Assembly (NCBI GenBank): GCA_964461135.1
Contig: CAYWTB010000016.1
Coordinates: 9,778 to 73,777 of the forward strand
Length of the DNA stretch: 64,000 nt
Origin: RQOF01 sp964461135
GTDB lineage: Bacteria; Calditrichota; Calditrichia; RBG-13-44-9
Direction: 5' to 3'
Of this stretch, positions 34,015-43,995 are shown piece by piece (positions within the stretch are counted from its first letter, which is position 1; each line of letters opens with the position of its first letter). Position numbers and translations under genes: made by a program. The notes beneath the pieces are model-generated. The model saw nothing but the letters and a program-made list of their open reading frames with translations, made no database searches and was not told the DNA's origin.

Positions 34015-36849
34015 TTAAAACTGAAATGACATCCCCAGGCGTATCTCCCGCGGTTCACTTAACCAGTCTTCCCGCTGGTAAAAGTTATCCAAAAACTCCA
34101 GTGGAAAAAAATCTTCCGGATTCCTCTGGATATTCCGTCCCAGATTGTTGAAAAGGTTTGGATTGGTGGATTGCTCCAGATTGGTTAAAGATTTTCCGGT
34201 ATTGGTATGCACAAAGATATTATTTTCAGTATCAAACAGGTTCCGGACATACAGGAAGATGGAAAATCTGACTTCCCTCATGCGGAAATATTTTTCCAAC
34301 TTCATATCCAAATTGGTATACCAGGGGCGGCGGGTACTGTTCTGTTCAAATATTACCGGCTGAACACTAGGGGGCAAACTGGGGGTATAGGGTGTTCCGT
34401 TGCGGATGGACCCTATGGCGCTCAGCAGCCAGTTGTCGCTTTTACTTACGGTAAAGGTTCCATTTAAGGTATGGGTGCGGTCAAAGTCCAGGGGAATCAG
34501 TTTCTGAGCCGTAGAACGTCCGGTGCGGGTATCTATGGCCAGATCCAGTGGATCTGTGAAGGAGCCCATGCCCACCTGATAAGTATAATCCAGTGTAGCG
34601 GAAAATAATCCCCGGGCGGATTTTCGTTTCAGGAAAGAGGCGGTAAATCCCTTCACCTTGGCATAACTGATATTGGTATAAACATTAAAAGCCAGATCAT
34701 TGGCAATATCCCCCGCGATAATTTGCCTGTCTTCAATCAAATTGGTCACATCCTTATAAAATATGGTGAGATCCATTTTAATGTCATCGGTAAACTGCTG
34801 TTGCAGCCCCAGTTCATATTGGGTACTGCGCTCCGGTTCCAGATTGGCATTACCGAAACTGGGCGTGGTGATGAAGCTGTAGTCGACAAAACGGGGATTG
34901 CGGTAAATGCTGCGAAGGTTGGGATACTGATGAAATATTCCATATGAAAATCTGATGATACCGGTTGAGGTTATGGGAAAACTGAGGCTAATCCTGGGCA
35001 TCAGGCTATGTTTAGGTTTGGACCATTTTAAAAATTGCGTATCATTCACTCCTCCCTGGGTATCGACGGTTCCCACCAGGTTCGGGTTGTAAAAAGCCCG
35101 GGAATGAAAGTATTCATAACGCAGGCCGATATTGAAGATAAATTCCCTGGCGAGTTCCATTTTATCCAAAACGTACAGGGCGGCCTGAACCGGTTTGTGA
35201 TTATAGGACTGGTAACCGGTATATTTTGGATTCACAGCGGGATCCGGAATAACAAACCGCCCGGTTGAATCGGTATATTGCTCAAAGAGATAGGTAAAGG
35301 ACTCATAGTCCATATCATGAATGGCATATTCCCCCCCGAACTTCAGTTCATGGCTGTTAAGCACCTGGCTGACTACATCCAGTTTCACCAGGTAACTTCG
35401 GTTTTTTTCTTCGGTACGGTCCAGATCGGTTCCCCCGGCGATGTAGGTTGCAGTGGGTGGAATAATCTGGTTAGTAATATCGTTCTGGACGCTGGGAATA
35501 TAGCGGGGATCAAGTATATCCTGAAAAACCGAAGTGAGTGCATAATTATAATTCACTCCTACCTTCAGGGTATAAAATGTACGGTTGCTGAGGGTATGGG
35601 TTAATCCCAGCGAATGACTGGTATTCTGTCCAGCCGTATTGGGACGGCCATCCGGAGTAAAGCGATAACTTCTGAACTCGCTGCGGTTATAATGATCGGT
35701 ATTGTCATAGATCAGGTCATAGTTGAATTTCATCTTATTGTTGGGTTTCCAGGTCAGTTTTCCGCTCATATTAATATCATCACGCGTGACCATGGGAACG
35801 ATGGATCGGTCTCCCTGAGCCCCCTGCAGGGAAGTATTCGTCTTGATGAGTACTGTTCCATCAGGTGCGGTTATGAAATATTGTCCCTCCGGATTGATAA
35901 GCGGCCGGTCACTTTGCAAAACCAGGCGGTCCTGGGGATTGTAAATCCGAATACCATAAAGATAACCCTTATCATTCTGATAAACGCCGGAAGCGAAGAA
36001 AGTCAGATTTTTACCCAGCAGGGGAACCGGTCCGCTCAATGTTCCCTCCAGCCGCCGGTTGTTAAACGGATCGATAGCGTCAATATTAAAAAAAACGTCG
36101 CTGTGACTGCTGACATGGTCTCCCGTCCAGGCCCGCAAACTTCCGTTATACTTCCGTCCACCGTCCTTGGTCACATAATTAATAACTCCGCTGAGCGCAT
36201 TGCCGTACTCTGCACTGAACGTTCCTGCGGAAACGGATACCTCCTCAATAGCATTGGTCGCCAGCCCCACCCCCTGCGCATTTCCATAGGGATTATTGAT
36301 GGATAATCCGTTCACCTGGTAAGAAATTTCATTGGACCGGCCCCCGCGGATATGCAGAGCACCACTGTTGTCCACTACAATTCCGGCCTGAAGGGCGATG
36401 ACTTCATTCAACTGGTCAACCGGCAGTTCCTGTATAGTCTGAGCGGTAACGGCTACCTGCGTGTTGGTCAGATCCTGACGGACCAGAGGATTCCTCTCAC
36501 CATAAACTTCTACCGCTTCACCTTCCAGCACAGTCTGCTCCAGTTTTTGATCCAGCCGGGTGGTGAAATCAACATTTACCCGTACACCTGTCACCTTCAC
36601 CGTTTGATATCCGATGTAGGTAAAGGTAACGGTGTAAAGCCCGGGAGGAACATTGAGGATGATAAATGTGCCATCGGCATCAGTACCGGCACCCAGAGAC
36701 GTACCTTCAACGACAACATTCACACCGGGTAATCCGTCCCCGCTTTCAGCATCTTTTACCACACCGGCAATTTTTCCGGTAGTCCCGGCAAACAGTGAGA
36801 GGGACCATAGCATGATTAAAATGATAAGGGAAGAAACAAACCTTGACAT
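34015..36849 (-). CDS. TonB-dependent outer-membrane receptor (cassette 3)
   Basis: 944 aa from ATG 36849 (MSRFVSS, GGGG upstream); an earlier in-frame ATG gives no signal peptide at the start. Signal peptide about 1-21, CarboxypepD_reg-like domain about 23-105 (GKIAGVVKDAESGDGLPGV, FIILNVPPGLYTV), plug about 115-235 (VIALQAGIVVDNSG, HIRGGRSNEIS, TFSAEYGNALSG), and a barrel ending in MSFQF. It diverges more from the two tandem receptors than they do from each other. It opens the four-gene operon of cassette 3. No SusD follows. The imported substrate is unknown. Confidence 0.9.
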   Translation of the reverse strand: MSRFVSSLIILIMLWSLSLFAGTTGKIAGVVKDAESGDGLPGVNVVVEGTSLGAGTDADGTFIILNVPPGLYTVTFTYIGYQTVKVTGVRVNVDFTTRLDQKLEQTVLEGEAVEVYGERNPLVRQDLTNTQVAVTAQTIQELPVDQLNEVIALQAGIVVDNSGALHIRGGRSNEISYQVNGLSINNPYGNAQGVGLATNAIEEVSVSAGTFSAEYGNALSGVINYVTKDGGRKYNGSLRAWTGDHVSSHSDVFFNIDAIDPFNNRRLEGTLSGPVPLLGKNLTFFASGVYQNDKGYLYGIRIYNPQDRLVLQSDRPLINPEGQYFITAPDGTVLIKTNTSLQGAQGDRSIVPMVTRDDINMSGKLTWKPNNKMKFNYDLIYDNTDHYNRSEFRSYRFTPDGRPNTAGQNTSHSLGLTHTLSNRTFYTLKVGVNYNYALTSVFQDILDPRYIPSVQNDITNQIIPPTATYIAGGTDLDRTEEKNRSYLVKLDVVSQVLNSHELKFGGEYAIHDMDYESFTYLFEQYTDSTGRFVIPDPAVNPKYTGYQSYNHKPVQAALYVLDKMELAREFIFNIGLRYEYFHSRAFYNPNLVGTVDTQGGVNDTQFLKWSKPKHSLMPRISLSFPITSTGIIRFSYGIFHQYPNLRSIYRNPRFVDYSFITTPSFGNANLEPERSTQYELGLQQQFTDDIKMDLTIFYKDVTNLIEDRQIIAGDIANDLAFNVYTNISYAKVKGFTASFLKRKSARGLFSATLDYTYQVGMGSFTDPLDLAIDTRTGRSTAQKLIPLDFDRTHTLNGTFTVSKSDNWLLSAIGSIRNGTPYTPSLPPSVQPVIFEQNSTRRPWYTNLDMKLEKYFRMREVRFSIFLYVRNLFDTENNIFVHTNTGKSLTNLEQSTNPNLFNNLGRNIQRNPEDFFPLEFLDNFYQREDWLSEPREIRLGMSFQF

Positions 36850-38326
36850 ATGCAAAAACCCCGCATTATTGGTATTCAAGCTATACAATTTAGAACAAAA
36901 TGTAGTTAAACGACGGTTTTAAATATTTGAAATAGACCAGAATATTTCAGATCGCACTACAGATACAAGATTCAAAATAAAAGTTTTGGAAGAATATACC
37001 GGAGATATAAACAATGAATGTATTTTATAACACTTTGACTCGAAACTCTTGAGAATAATAAAAAGATGAAATCCATATGCTAAAACCCTTTAGCCGATTG
37101 AATAAAAATTATTTTCCTGTAGTTCTGATGTCTACATCTTTTTTAACAAAAAATAATACTATATTTACGATAAAAATTTAGTTATTGCAAATAACTTGTT
37201 AATATTTTATCGTCCTTTGCAAAATCCCTTCCAAGTATTCTCTTCCGGGACAGGTTAGAGCTCATTATTCGAAATATTATAATGAGAATGAATATATTCG
37301 AAACCATGCTAATTAAAGGGTAATATATTACACAAAATAAGTCTCCGCAACCATGTTCAATTTTTGCTGATCAGAATTTCGAGGCATTTTGTTTTACCAG
37401 AACCCTAATGTCTCAGCTCCATTTAGTTGATTGTTTAATTCCAACGCCTGATTTTAATCTTCCAAATACTGAAATAAAACCATTGAACAATTGATAGTGG
37501 TTCCAGTGAAAATATATCAGTTCCTAATGTATTCGTGCATCTGATATGCCTCCACTGGTTTTACGAATTATTTTTCTCTTTGGACAGGATCCATACAGGA
37601 AGGCCCAAGGTTCGAGACTCAAACTGAATAGTGCATAAGGCAAAACAGCATTGTACGGGGCCTGGAAAACCATTGGTATGTAACTCGTTATCACACCACT
37701 TCTTTATCTTTTTTCTTTTTTCTTTTTTCTTATTTTTCATACCCTTTGACCCTTCACTTTCTTCCCCAATCATTTTTCAAAATAGAATGACTCATCTCTC
37801 TGTGCTAATGAGTGTAATCAGTCATTTATGATGGGATCGGTTCAGAATGAAAAATCAATTTGATTAGCTCAATTATCCCTGAAAACCTGCGGGGTTTAAC
37901 CTGTTAAACTCAAAAAAATTGTGGATTTTGACCAAAAAAAGTCGTATGATAAATAGTAAAACATGATTACGTGCTGAATATTTTTCAAAGTTTAATAAAA
38001 TAAAAGAAATAATTTGATTTTAAATTTCTCAAATCGTTTGGATGAAGGTGTATAATAAATAGCCACATCAATACGGCGGCAGGTGCTCAAAAAATTTCAT
38101 ACAATCATTTACCGTTTGCAATCGACAATCTAACTAAAAAACAAATTTTAGTAATCCTTCCTTTTTTCAAGGGGAATATCGGGCAATATAGTATTAATTT
38201 TTGTGAAAATATGCGTAGATAATGAAGTGGCAGGGCAAAAAATTCATAATAAAGCGAATTATAATTTAAGAGCGCCTGATTATAATCAATTTGAATATGT
38301 CAAGGTAAATCACAGGAGGAATTTAT
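36850..38326. other. 1.5-kb gene-free divergent region
   Basis: AT-rich DNA between the divergent cassette 3 operon and the FG-GAP gene at 38327. It must contain both promoters, but I could not place them confidently. Contents seen: a degenerate repeat tract at 37596-37765, homopolymer-rich stretches, and AGGAGG (38314-38319) serving the gene at 38327. No RNA gene was recognised. Confidence 0.5.
37596..37765. repeat. Degenerate repeat tract with TTTTTTC units
   Basis: It begins with AAGGCCCAAGG (shared with 24933), contains three perfect 7-nt TTTTTTC units near 37707-37728, and ends in CCCTTTGACCCTTCACTTT, the reverse-oriented relative of the 25578 units. Replication slippage is likely here. 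Confidence 0.5.
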
Positions 38327-40129
38327 ATGAACAAATGGTACAGCATTATTTTTAGTATAATTGTCATCGTATTGTTTTTCACCCTTCCGGTATTTTCACA
38401 ACCCGCCAACGGACAGAACGAATATCGCCTGGCCGCGGTGAATCCCAGGTTTGCTGGATTGGATACCATCACTTCTGATGCCGGAAGAGGGGTCTGGGTG
38501 GCGGCGAATCCCGATCTGGACAATGATGGTAAGCCGGAAATCCTGGTGACCGAGTATACCAAGGGTGGGAGGGTCTTCGTCTATGAAGTTGCAGGAGATG
38601 ACAGGCTCGAATTCATCTGGGCATCCCCACCAATTCATGACTCACTGGCCGGTGGAAATTCAACCCCCCGCATGGTTACCACCGGAGATTTTGATAATAA
38701 CGGCCGGCAGGAAATTATATTTCCGGTGGGTTACTTTGTCGCTGACAGCTTCGAATATGCCACCAGGGGAATTTATTTCTATGAATATACCGGTAATGAC
38801 AATGATTTTGGGACTGAACCGGCCTACCGGCTGACCTATGAAGAGATCGATTCGGCATTTTCCACTGTAAACACCGGCACGACGGAAGATGGTATCCTGG
38901 TAAGGGATATTGACGGAGACGGACGCAGTGAATTATTGTATCCTCCCAGGGCATTTGATTTTACGGTTGCCAAGCTTTATATCCTGCAGGTTACATCAGG
39001 GACATTTGCCGGGGGCGATGCGGTTATTGAAAAAGAATATGTCTATACCGATATGGTGCAGGCACTAGGTCTGGACGGTTATGTACCGGTGGGCACCGAA
39101 ATCGGTGACGTGGATGACGACGGCCTGGATGAGATCATCGTGGCAGGCTGGACCAATATTTCGGCCGGGGCGGGAGTGGGCTTTATTCAGATTGACGGCC
39201 CGGACACCTATACTCCGGGCAGCATTGTCCCACTGGCAAATTTCAGTGCTTTTGTAGTAAAAGCCAAACCGATTTTCGCAAGAGTTAACGGAGCCCCTGT
39301 TATTTATTTTCAGGGTACAAATTCAGGTACATTAGCCAGTCAGATGTGGATTATGGCAGGCATCATTTCCGATCAGCTAGCTACCACTGACAATATTTAT
39401 AACCTCTTTCCCAACCTGGGTTACTGGAGTGCCTGGGCCATGGGAGACCAGGATCACCCCACCAATGATCCCGGTGATGGCCTGGACCTATACCTGTACA
39501 GTGGCGGTGGTCAATTCGTGGATATAGAATATGACGGCACTAGCCCGGTTACTAATGTTAACAGCTATACTGTAACGCCGGTATATGATTTATCGCAGAT
39601 ATACAGCAATCTGGATGGCCTTTTTAACGACTTCTATACCTATCCCGGCATGGACCTGGATAACGATGGACTGCGGGATCTGGTGGCAGCTTACAAAGGT
39701 TCCGCGACTGATTCTATGGGACAATATTCGCTGGCCAAGAACGGCTTCCATGTATATTTCTTTGAATGGGGAGATTCAACCACTTCCATTTCGCTGGATT
39801 CCGCTTATGTGGGACTGAAAGCCAGGGAATTTTCCATAATTACTCCCGATGACTATCAACTTTTGCAAAACTACCCCAATCCCTTTAATCCCAATACACA
39901 TATTGATTTTTATCTGCCCCTTAAGAAGAAAATAAGCCTGAAGATATACAATACACTGGGCCAGGAAGTCCGCACCCTGATCAATAACCGGGAATATCTG
40001 GAAGGTTCCCATAGTGTACAGTGGAATGGCAGAGATAATAATGGTAAACCGGTAACCAGCGGAGTATACATCTACAAACTGGTGTTTGGTAATTTCTCTC
40101 AATCAAAAAAGATGACATTAATCAGATAG
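38327..40129 (+). CDS. FG-GAP/VCBS-repeat T9SS-sorted protein
   Basis: 600 aa. A signal peptide to about residue 25 (ending VFSQP) is followed by five or more FG-GAP-type calcium loops (DLDNDGKPE, DFDNNGRQE, DIDGDGRSE, DVDDDGLDE, DLDNDGLRD) spaced through residues 60-470, giving a probable integrin-like propeller. The C-terminal 85 residues are a type A sorting domain: YPNPFNPNT, LKIYNTLGQEVRTL, SGVYIYKL and KMTLIR. AGGAGG lies 8 nt before ATG. It stands alone, with a terminator after it. It resembles the 26706-29060 protein in architecture but lacks FN3. Surface display and ligand binding are inferred. Confidence 0.87.
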   Translation: MNKWYSIIFSIIVIVLFFTLPVFSQPANGQNEYRLAAVNPRFAGLDTITSDAGRGVWVAANPDLDNDGKPEILVTEYTKGGRVFVYEVAGDDRLEFIWASPPIHDSLAGGNSTPRMVTTGDFDNNGRQEIIFPVGYFVADSFEYATRGIYFYEYTGNDNDFGTEPAYRLTYEEIDSAFSTVNTGTTEDGILVRDIDGDGRSELLYPPRAFDFTVAKLYILQVTSGTFAGGDAVIEKEYVYTDMVQALGLDGYVPVGTEIGDVDDDGLDEIIVAGWTNISAGAGVGFIQIDGPDTYTPGSIVPLANFSAFVVKAKPIFARVNGAPVIYFQGTNSGTLASQMWIMAGIISDQLATTDNIYNLFPNLGYWSAWAMGDQDHPTNDPGDGLDLYLYSGGGQFVDIEYDGTSPVTNVNSYTVTPVYDLSQIYSNLDGLFNDFYTYPGMDLDNDGLRDLVAAYKGSATDSMGQYSLAKNGFHVYFFEWGDSTTSISLDSAYVGLKAREFSIITPDDYQLLQNYPNPFNPNTHIDFYLPLKKKISLKIYNTLGQEVRTLINNREYLEGSHSVQWNGRDNNGKPVTSGVYIYKLVFGNFSQSKKMTLIR

Positions 40130-40184
40130 CTGCAATTTTTTTGATTATATTATTTCTGTTCCTTAATTTTTACTGCGTTTTAAT

Positions 40185-40223
40185 GGGAGAGAGGGGATTT
40201 CCGAGACTCCCTTTTCTCCCTTT
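40185..40223 (+). terminator. Probable rho-independent terminator
   Basis: GGGAGAGAGGGGA (40185-40197) can pair with TCCCTTTTCTCCC (40208-40220), with two G-U pairs and a 10-nt loop, followed by TTTG. It lies 55 nt after the FG-GAP gene. The T-run is short, so this is a moderate call. Confidence 0.55.
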
Positions 40224-40277
40224 GTTTCAAGTCGAAAATAATCATGCTCAAACAAATTTACCAGCAGGAGGTTTTCC

Positions 40278-41771
40278 ATGAGCAAATTTATTTTACTTTC
40301 TGTTTTATGTATCATGCTTGGCGTATTTACAGCATTTTCGCAGACAAATGAATGGCATACTGATTATGTGACCTTAGATGATGCCGCTAACGGCACGGGT
40401 TATCAGGTGGCCAGTGTAGCTGTGACCGGCCCGAACCAGTTTGTTGCCCTGGTTACACAAACGCCGGATGTGCCGGTTTTAAGTAATCTTTTCACACCCC
40501 CGGGAAACTACCTGGTCGGTTACTGGGATGCTGATTCCACTATGGGCCGGGTACCCTCCCCCATCGGCGGTCAGCAGACCGCACCTCAATATGGGGTAGC
40601 AGGACAATATACCATCTGGCAATATTCACTGGATCAGGTTCAGCTTCAGGGAGCCTGGCAAATAGCCGCCGACAAAAATGGCAATATTTATGTAGCCAAT
40701 AATGATGTCAGCCACAACATTCTGGTTTTCAACCTGATAGCATCCGGTCTGGTATCTACCGAATATCGTCTGGAAACGGGCGACCAGAATATCTGGGGAA
40801 TTGAAGTGGACACCAGTGGCTATGTTTATGTAGTGGACTATGAGGGAGATGATGTCAAGACGGCCGAAGTTCGCGTATATGCCGGAATTGATGCCCCCGG
40901 AACCAACTGGGCCACCTTTGGCGGCCATGTGGATCCACCCGTTTCCACCATCGACCTGCCTACCGGTATTTACCAGGGTATCACCGTCAGCGGAGACGGA
41001 ACCGCCCTCTATATCAGTGCCACATCAGAACGCAGTGTATGGCGCTATAGCGGTGATCCTGTGGGCGGCTACACGCTAGACGCCGGATTCAGTTATACCA
41101 TGGCAGCAGATGATACGGTGGACGATGGCGGGCTGGGTACACCCAGCACTCTGGGTCTGGCCTATCTGGATGAACCACCCCTGGTTTTTGCAGCTGCCGA
41201 TACCTTCCTGTACATAGGTACAGATGGCGGCTACCCCTATGGACGAATCTATGTCCTTCATCCCACAGAGGGTACACCGCTGGATACCATAGATATTGCT
41301 GCCTGGAACCTGGCCATTACCGGTGCGTACAATACCGGTTCCAGTAACGGTCGGGCCGGGGGTTTTACGTCGGTCCTGGATGTGGATGTTGAAGCGACCC
41401 AACCGGGCATTTATACCCAGACATACTATGGCTGGGCAGTGGAAAAATGGCTGTTTGACGGTAATCTCCCGGCAGTGGGAATTGAAAAAATATCCGATCA
41501 GATCCCGCAGGCCTTCCTCCTCAAACAGAATTATCCTAATCCGTTCAACCCGGAAACAATCATTGAGTTTACAATCCGGCAGAGTGACCAGGTAATCCTG
41601 GATATATTCAACACCGTGGGGCAAAAAGTCGGAACCTTAATCAATGAAAAGATGAGCCCGGGCACCTATCAGGTTACCTTTAATGCAGGTCAGCTGCCGT
41701 CGGGTGTCTATTTTTACCGAATCAAGGCAGGTACCTATTTTGATATCAAAAAGATGACCCTGCTGAAATAA
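40278..41771 (+). CDS. T9SS-sorted NHL/SMP-30-like propeller protein
   Basis: 497 aa. Signal peptide about 1-21 (ending FSQT). Propeller blades are visible as IAADKNGNIYVAN, EVDTSGYVYVVD, TVSGDGTALYIS and DTFLYIGTDGG between 100 and 340. The type A sorting domain (from about 410) has YPNPFNPET, LDIFNTVGQKVGTL, SGVYFYRI and KMTLLK. AGGAGG precedes ATG by 6 nt, and a strong terminator follows. It is similar in plan to the 716-2119 protein, so the two may be distant paralogues with comparable binding roles. No catalytic residues can be named. Confidence 0.86.
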   Translation: MSKFILLSVLCIMLGVFTAFSQTNEWHTDYVTLDDAANGTGYQVASVAVTGPNQFVALVTQTPDVPVLSNLFTPPGNYLVGYWDADSTMGRVPSPIGGQQTAPQYGVAGQYTIWQYSLDQVQLQGAWQIAADKNGNIYVANNDVSHNILVFNLIASGLVSTEYRLETGDQNIWGIEVDTSGYVYVVDYEGDDVKTAEVRVYAGIDAPGTNWATFGGHVDPPVSTIDLPTGIYQGITVSGDGTALYISATSERSVWRYSGDPVGGYTLDAGFSYTMAADDTVDDGGLGTPSTLGLAYLDEPPLVFAAADTFLYIGTDGGYPYGRIYVLHPTEGTPLDTIDIAAWNLAITGAYNTGSSNGRAGGFTSVLDVDVEATQPGIYTQTYYGWAVEKWLFDGNLPAVGIEKISDQIPQAFLLKQNYPNPFNPETIIEFTIRQSDQVILDIFNTVGQKVGTLINEKMSPGTYQVTFNAGQLPSGVYFYRIKAGTYFDIKKMTLLK

Positions 41772-41789
41772 GAAAGCACGTTTATTATC

Positions 41790-41820
41790 CCTGCCATCAG
41801 TCGATGGCAGGAATTTTTTT
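41790..41820 (+). terminator. Rho-independent terminator
   Basis: CCTGCCATC (41790-41798) pairs with GATGGCAGG (41803-41811) around AGTC and is followed by AATTTTTTT. It lies 18 nt after the propeller gene stop. Confidence 0.9.
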
Positions 41821-41885
41821 AGTTAAAACCACTGCCTCCCTGCGTGGGATTTAACTTTATTAACATATTCAGTATAGTTAATATT

Positions 41886-43235
41886 ATGAGACGCTTCATA
41901 AAAGCAATACCGGTTATTTTACTTTGCGTAACCCTTGGTCTGCCACAGGCAAATTCCATCAATTATGATCCCCAGATAGATTCCCTGATTCAACAGGTGG
42001 ATACCGCCAACATATCGCGCTATATAGCGGATCTGGCCTGGGCAAATGGACATCAGAGCCGGGTCAATCTTACTCCCGGAAATGAATGGGCTGCCGGCTA
42101 TTTAAAGCAGACCCTGGATGGTTTTTCCGGTCTAACTTCGGTTGAATTTGACACATTCTACGTCCTGAATGCCCCGGCTCCCTACAACAGCAGACCAATG
42201 GTCAATGTTGTCGCTACCCTGGCCGGTCATGGACAAACGGATATGTACTATATTATTGGCGGTCATTTTGATACTTCCGCCAGTCTGGATCCCACCATCA
42301 CCTGGTCCACCGACTGGCCCACTGCCGTTGCGCCGGGAGCTGACGATAACGGATCCGGGGTGGCAACCACTCTGGAAATTGCCCGGATTCTGAGCGACCC
42401 GGATAATCAGTTCAACAATGATATCACAATAAAATTTATCCTATTCGGAGCCGAAGAAAGCAGTCCCGCTTATTTTAATGATCATCACAAAGGCAGCCAT
42501 CATTATGCTTCAACAGCCTATAGCAATGGTGATAATATTCAGGGCGCATATATCCTGGATATGTATGGTTTTAATGATACCGGAAATTATTATTTCAACA
42601 TCGTTTCCAATCCCAATTCACTGATACTGGGTGAAGATATGCTGGAAATCAATCAACTTTATCAAATCGGCCTCCAGTCCAACAGCAGTCCCTTTACCTA
42701 TGCAGACTACTCTGACCACGATCAGTTCTGGGCCTACTGGTATAAAGCCATCCTGTTGATTGAAAATGCACCCCCCTGGGATGACAATCTGCCCTGGTAT
42801 TCGGCTAATCCGTATTATCATACTCATCAGGATACCCCTGATAAAGTCAACATGGAACTGGTAGCCAAAATTACCCGGATCACCCTGGGAACCATTGCCT
42901 CTCTCACCAAAGGAGTTACCGATATCCATGCAATCCAGCCGGGCGAAACTGTTCCGGAAACCATCAGCTTGTTTCCCAATTATCCTAATCCTTTCAACGC
43001 CACTACCACAATTTCTTACCGGTTAAGATCCAGCGGAAAGGTAACGTTGACACTCTACAATTCGGCAGGCCAGGAAGTTTCTGAACCGGTGAACCAGTGG
43101 CAATCAGCCGGAGATTATAAGATTCACTGGACGGCAAATGACAATTCCGGAAATGGTCTGCCCAGCGGACTGTATTTTGTCCGGTTACGTATGAATGGCA
43201 CTGAGAATACCCGAAAGATGATCTTGCTGCGATAG
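41886..43235 (+). CDS. Secreted M28-family metallopeptidase with T9SS tail
   Basis: 449 aa from ATG 41886 (MRRFIKA, good signal peptide to about 24); a GTG 42 nt upstream is in frame but less likely. The M28 zinc-peptidase pattern is complete: His127-Phe-Asp (GGHFDT), Asp153 (GADDNGSG), Glu190-Glu191 (GAEES), Asp225 (ILDMYG) and a late His (YYHTHQDTPD). The family removes N-terminal amino acids from peptides (aminopeptidase Y/S-like). The tail carries an NPFNATT variant with the usual LTLYNSAGQE, SGLYFVRL and KMILLR. Export by T9SS and surface peptide degradation are inferred from this. Confidence 0.9.
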   Translation: MRRFIKAIPVILLCVTLGLPQANSINYDPQIDSLIQQVDTANISRYIADLAWANGHQSRVNLTPGNEWAAGYLKQTLDGFSGLTSVEFDTFYVLNAPAPYNSRPMVNVVATLAGHGQTDMYYIIGGHFDTSASLDPTITWSTDWPTAVAPGADDNGSGVATTLEIARILSDPDNQFNNDITIKFILFGAEESSPAYFNDHHKGSHHYASTAYSNGDNIQGAYILDMYGFNDTGNYYFNIVSNPNSLILGEDMLEINQLYQIGLQSNSSPFTYADYSDHDQFWAYWYKAILLIENAPPWDDNLPWYSANPYYHTHQDTPDKVNMELVAKITRITLGTIASLTKGVTDIHAIQPGETVPETISLFPNYPNPFNATTTISYRLRSSGKVTLTLYNSAGQEVSEPVNQWQSAGDYKIHWTANDNSGNGLPSGLYFVRLRMNGTENTRKMILLR

Positions 43236-43351
43236 AATTAATGTATTGGTTAATACTGTACGAAGTTCTTACTCAAATAACGATCCTTCCAGTGGAAAGT
43301 GGTTCATTGCACTCAAATTTAAAATAAGAACATAAAGCACCGAGGATTGAA

Positions 43352-43987
43352 ATGAAATATATCTTACTGGTCTTATGTGTTTTTTATCTCACTGGTTGGG
43401 GACAAACCGGGTTAGAAGAACTGGTAAACGTCAGAGAATTTATACCGGATATAGTCCTCGATCTGAAATATAACACTGTCGATAACTTCCTGAGTCAAAA
43501 ACTGTATACCACAGATGAATGTTACCTGGCCCGTGCAGTGGTCGAACGATTAATGCTGGTCCAGGACAGCCTGCGCCACATTATCTCTTTCGATGGAATA
43601 AATTATCCGCAGGGACTGGGCTTGAAGATCTGGGACGGTTATCGTCCGCGGGCGGTTCAGTTTCTGATGTGGGAGATCATGCCGGATCCCAATTTCGTAG
43701 CTAATCCTTACACCGGCTCGCGCCATAATCGTGGTGTGGCAGTTGATGTGACGCTAGTTAACCGAGCCACCGGAAAAGAACTGGAAATGCCTACTCCGTT
43801 TGACGATTTTACAGAAAAAGCGGCCCACACCTACATGAACCTGCCAGCGAATGTCATTGCTAACCGTACACTCCTGAAAAATATGATGGGGCAGGTAGGT
43901 GACCTGGAATTATACAATGCGGAATGGTGGCACTATTCCTATGCAGCTGCAGCCAGTTATCCGCTGCTGGATTTTCAATTGAAATGA
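43352..43987 (+). CDS. D-alanyl-D-alanine dipeptidase, VanX/DdpX type
   Basis: 211 aa with a signal peptide (about 1-17). It is an M15D zinc peptidase: His125 and Asp132 in SRHNRGVAVDV, Glu191 and His194 in NAEWWHYSY, and Arg98 in DGYRPR, all canonical VanX positions. Such enzymes split D-Ala-D-Ala dipeptide. The secreted form suggests use of wall-derived dipeptide rather than vancomycin resistance, and no vanH or vanA neighbour is present. GAGGA precedes ATG. Its stop lies 8 nt before the next start, so it is cotranscribed with a propeller protein. The wider region holds other wall-active enzymes. Confidence 0.88.
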   Translation: MKYILLVLCVFYLTGWGQTGLEELVNVREFIPDIVLDLKYNTVDNFLSQKLYTTDECYLARAVVERLMLVQDSLRHIISFDGINYPQGLGLKIWDGYRPRAVQFLMWEIMPDPNFVANPYTGSRHNRGVAVDVTLVNRATGKELEMPTPFDDFTEKAAHTYMNLPANVIANRTLLKNMMGQVGDLELYNAEWWHYSYAAAASYPLLDFQLK

Positions 43988-43995
43988 GGTGTTCT

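Noticed and set aside
37600..37625. GGTTCGAGACTC resembling a tRNA T-loop
   Set aside because: The flanking bases do not form the T stem and no acceptor, D or anticodon arm can be found.
37561..37773. Frames across the TTTTTTC tract
   Set aside because: The encoded peptides are low-complexity Lys/Phe runs created by the repeats.
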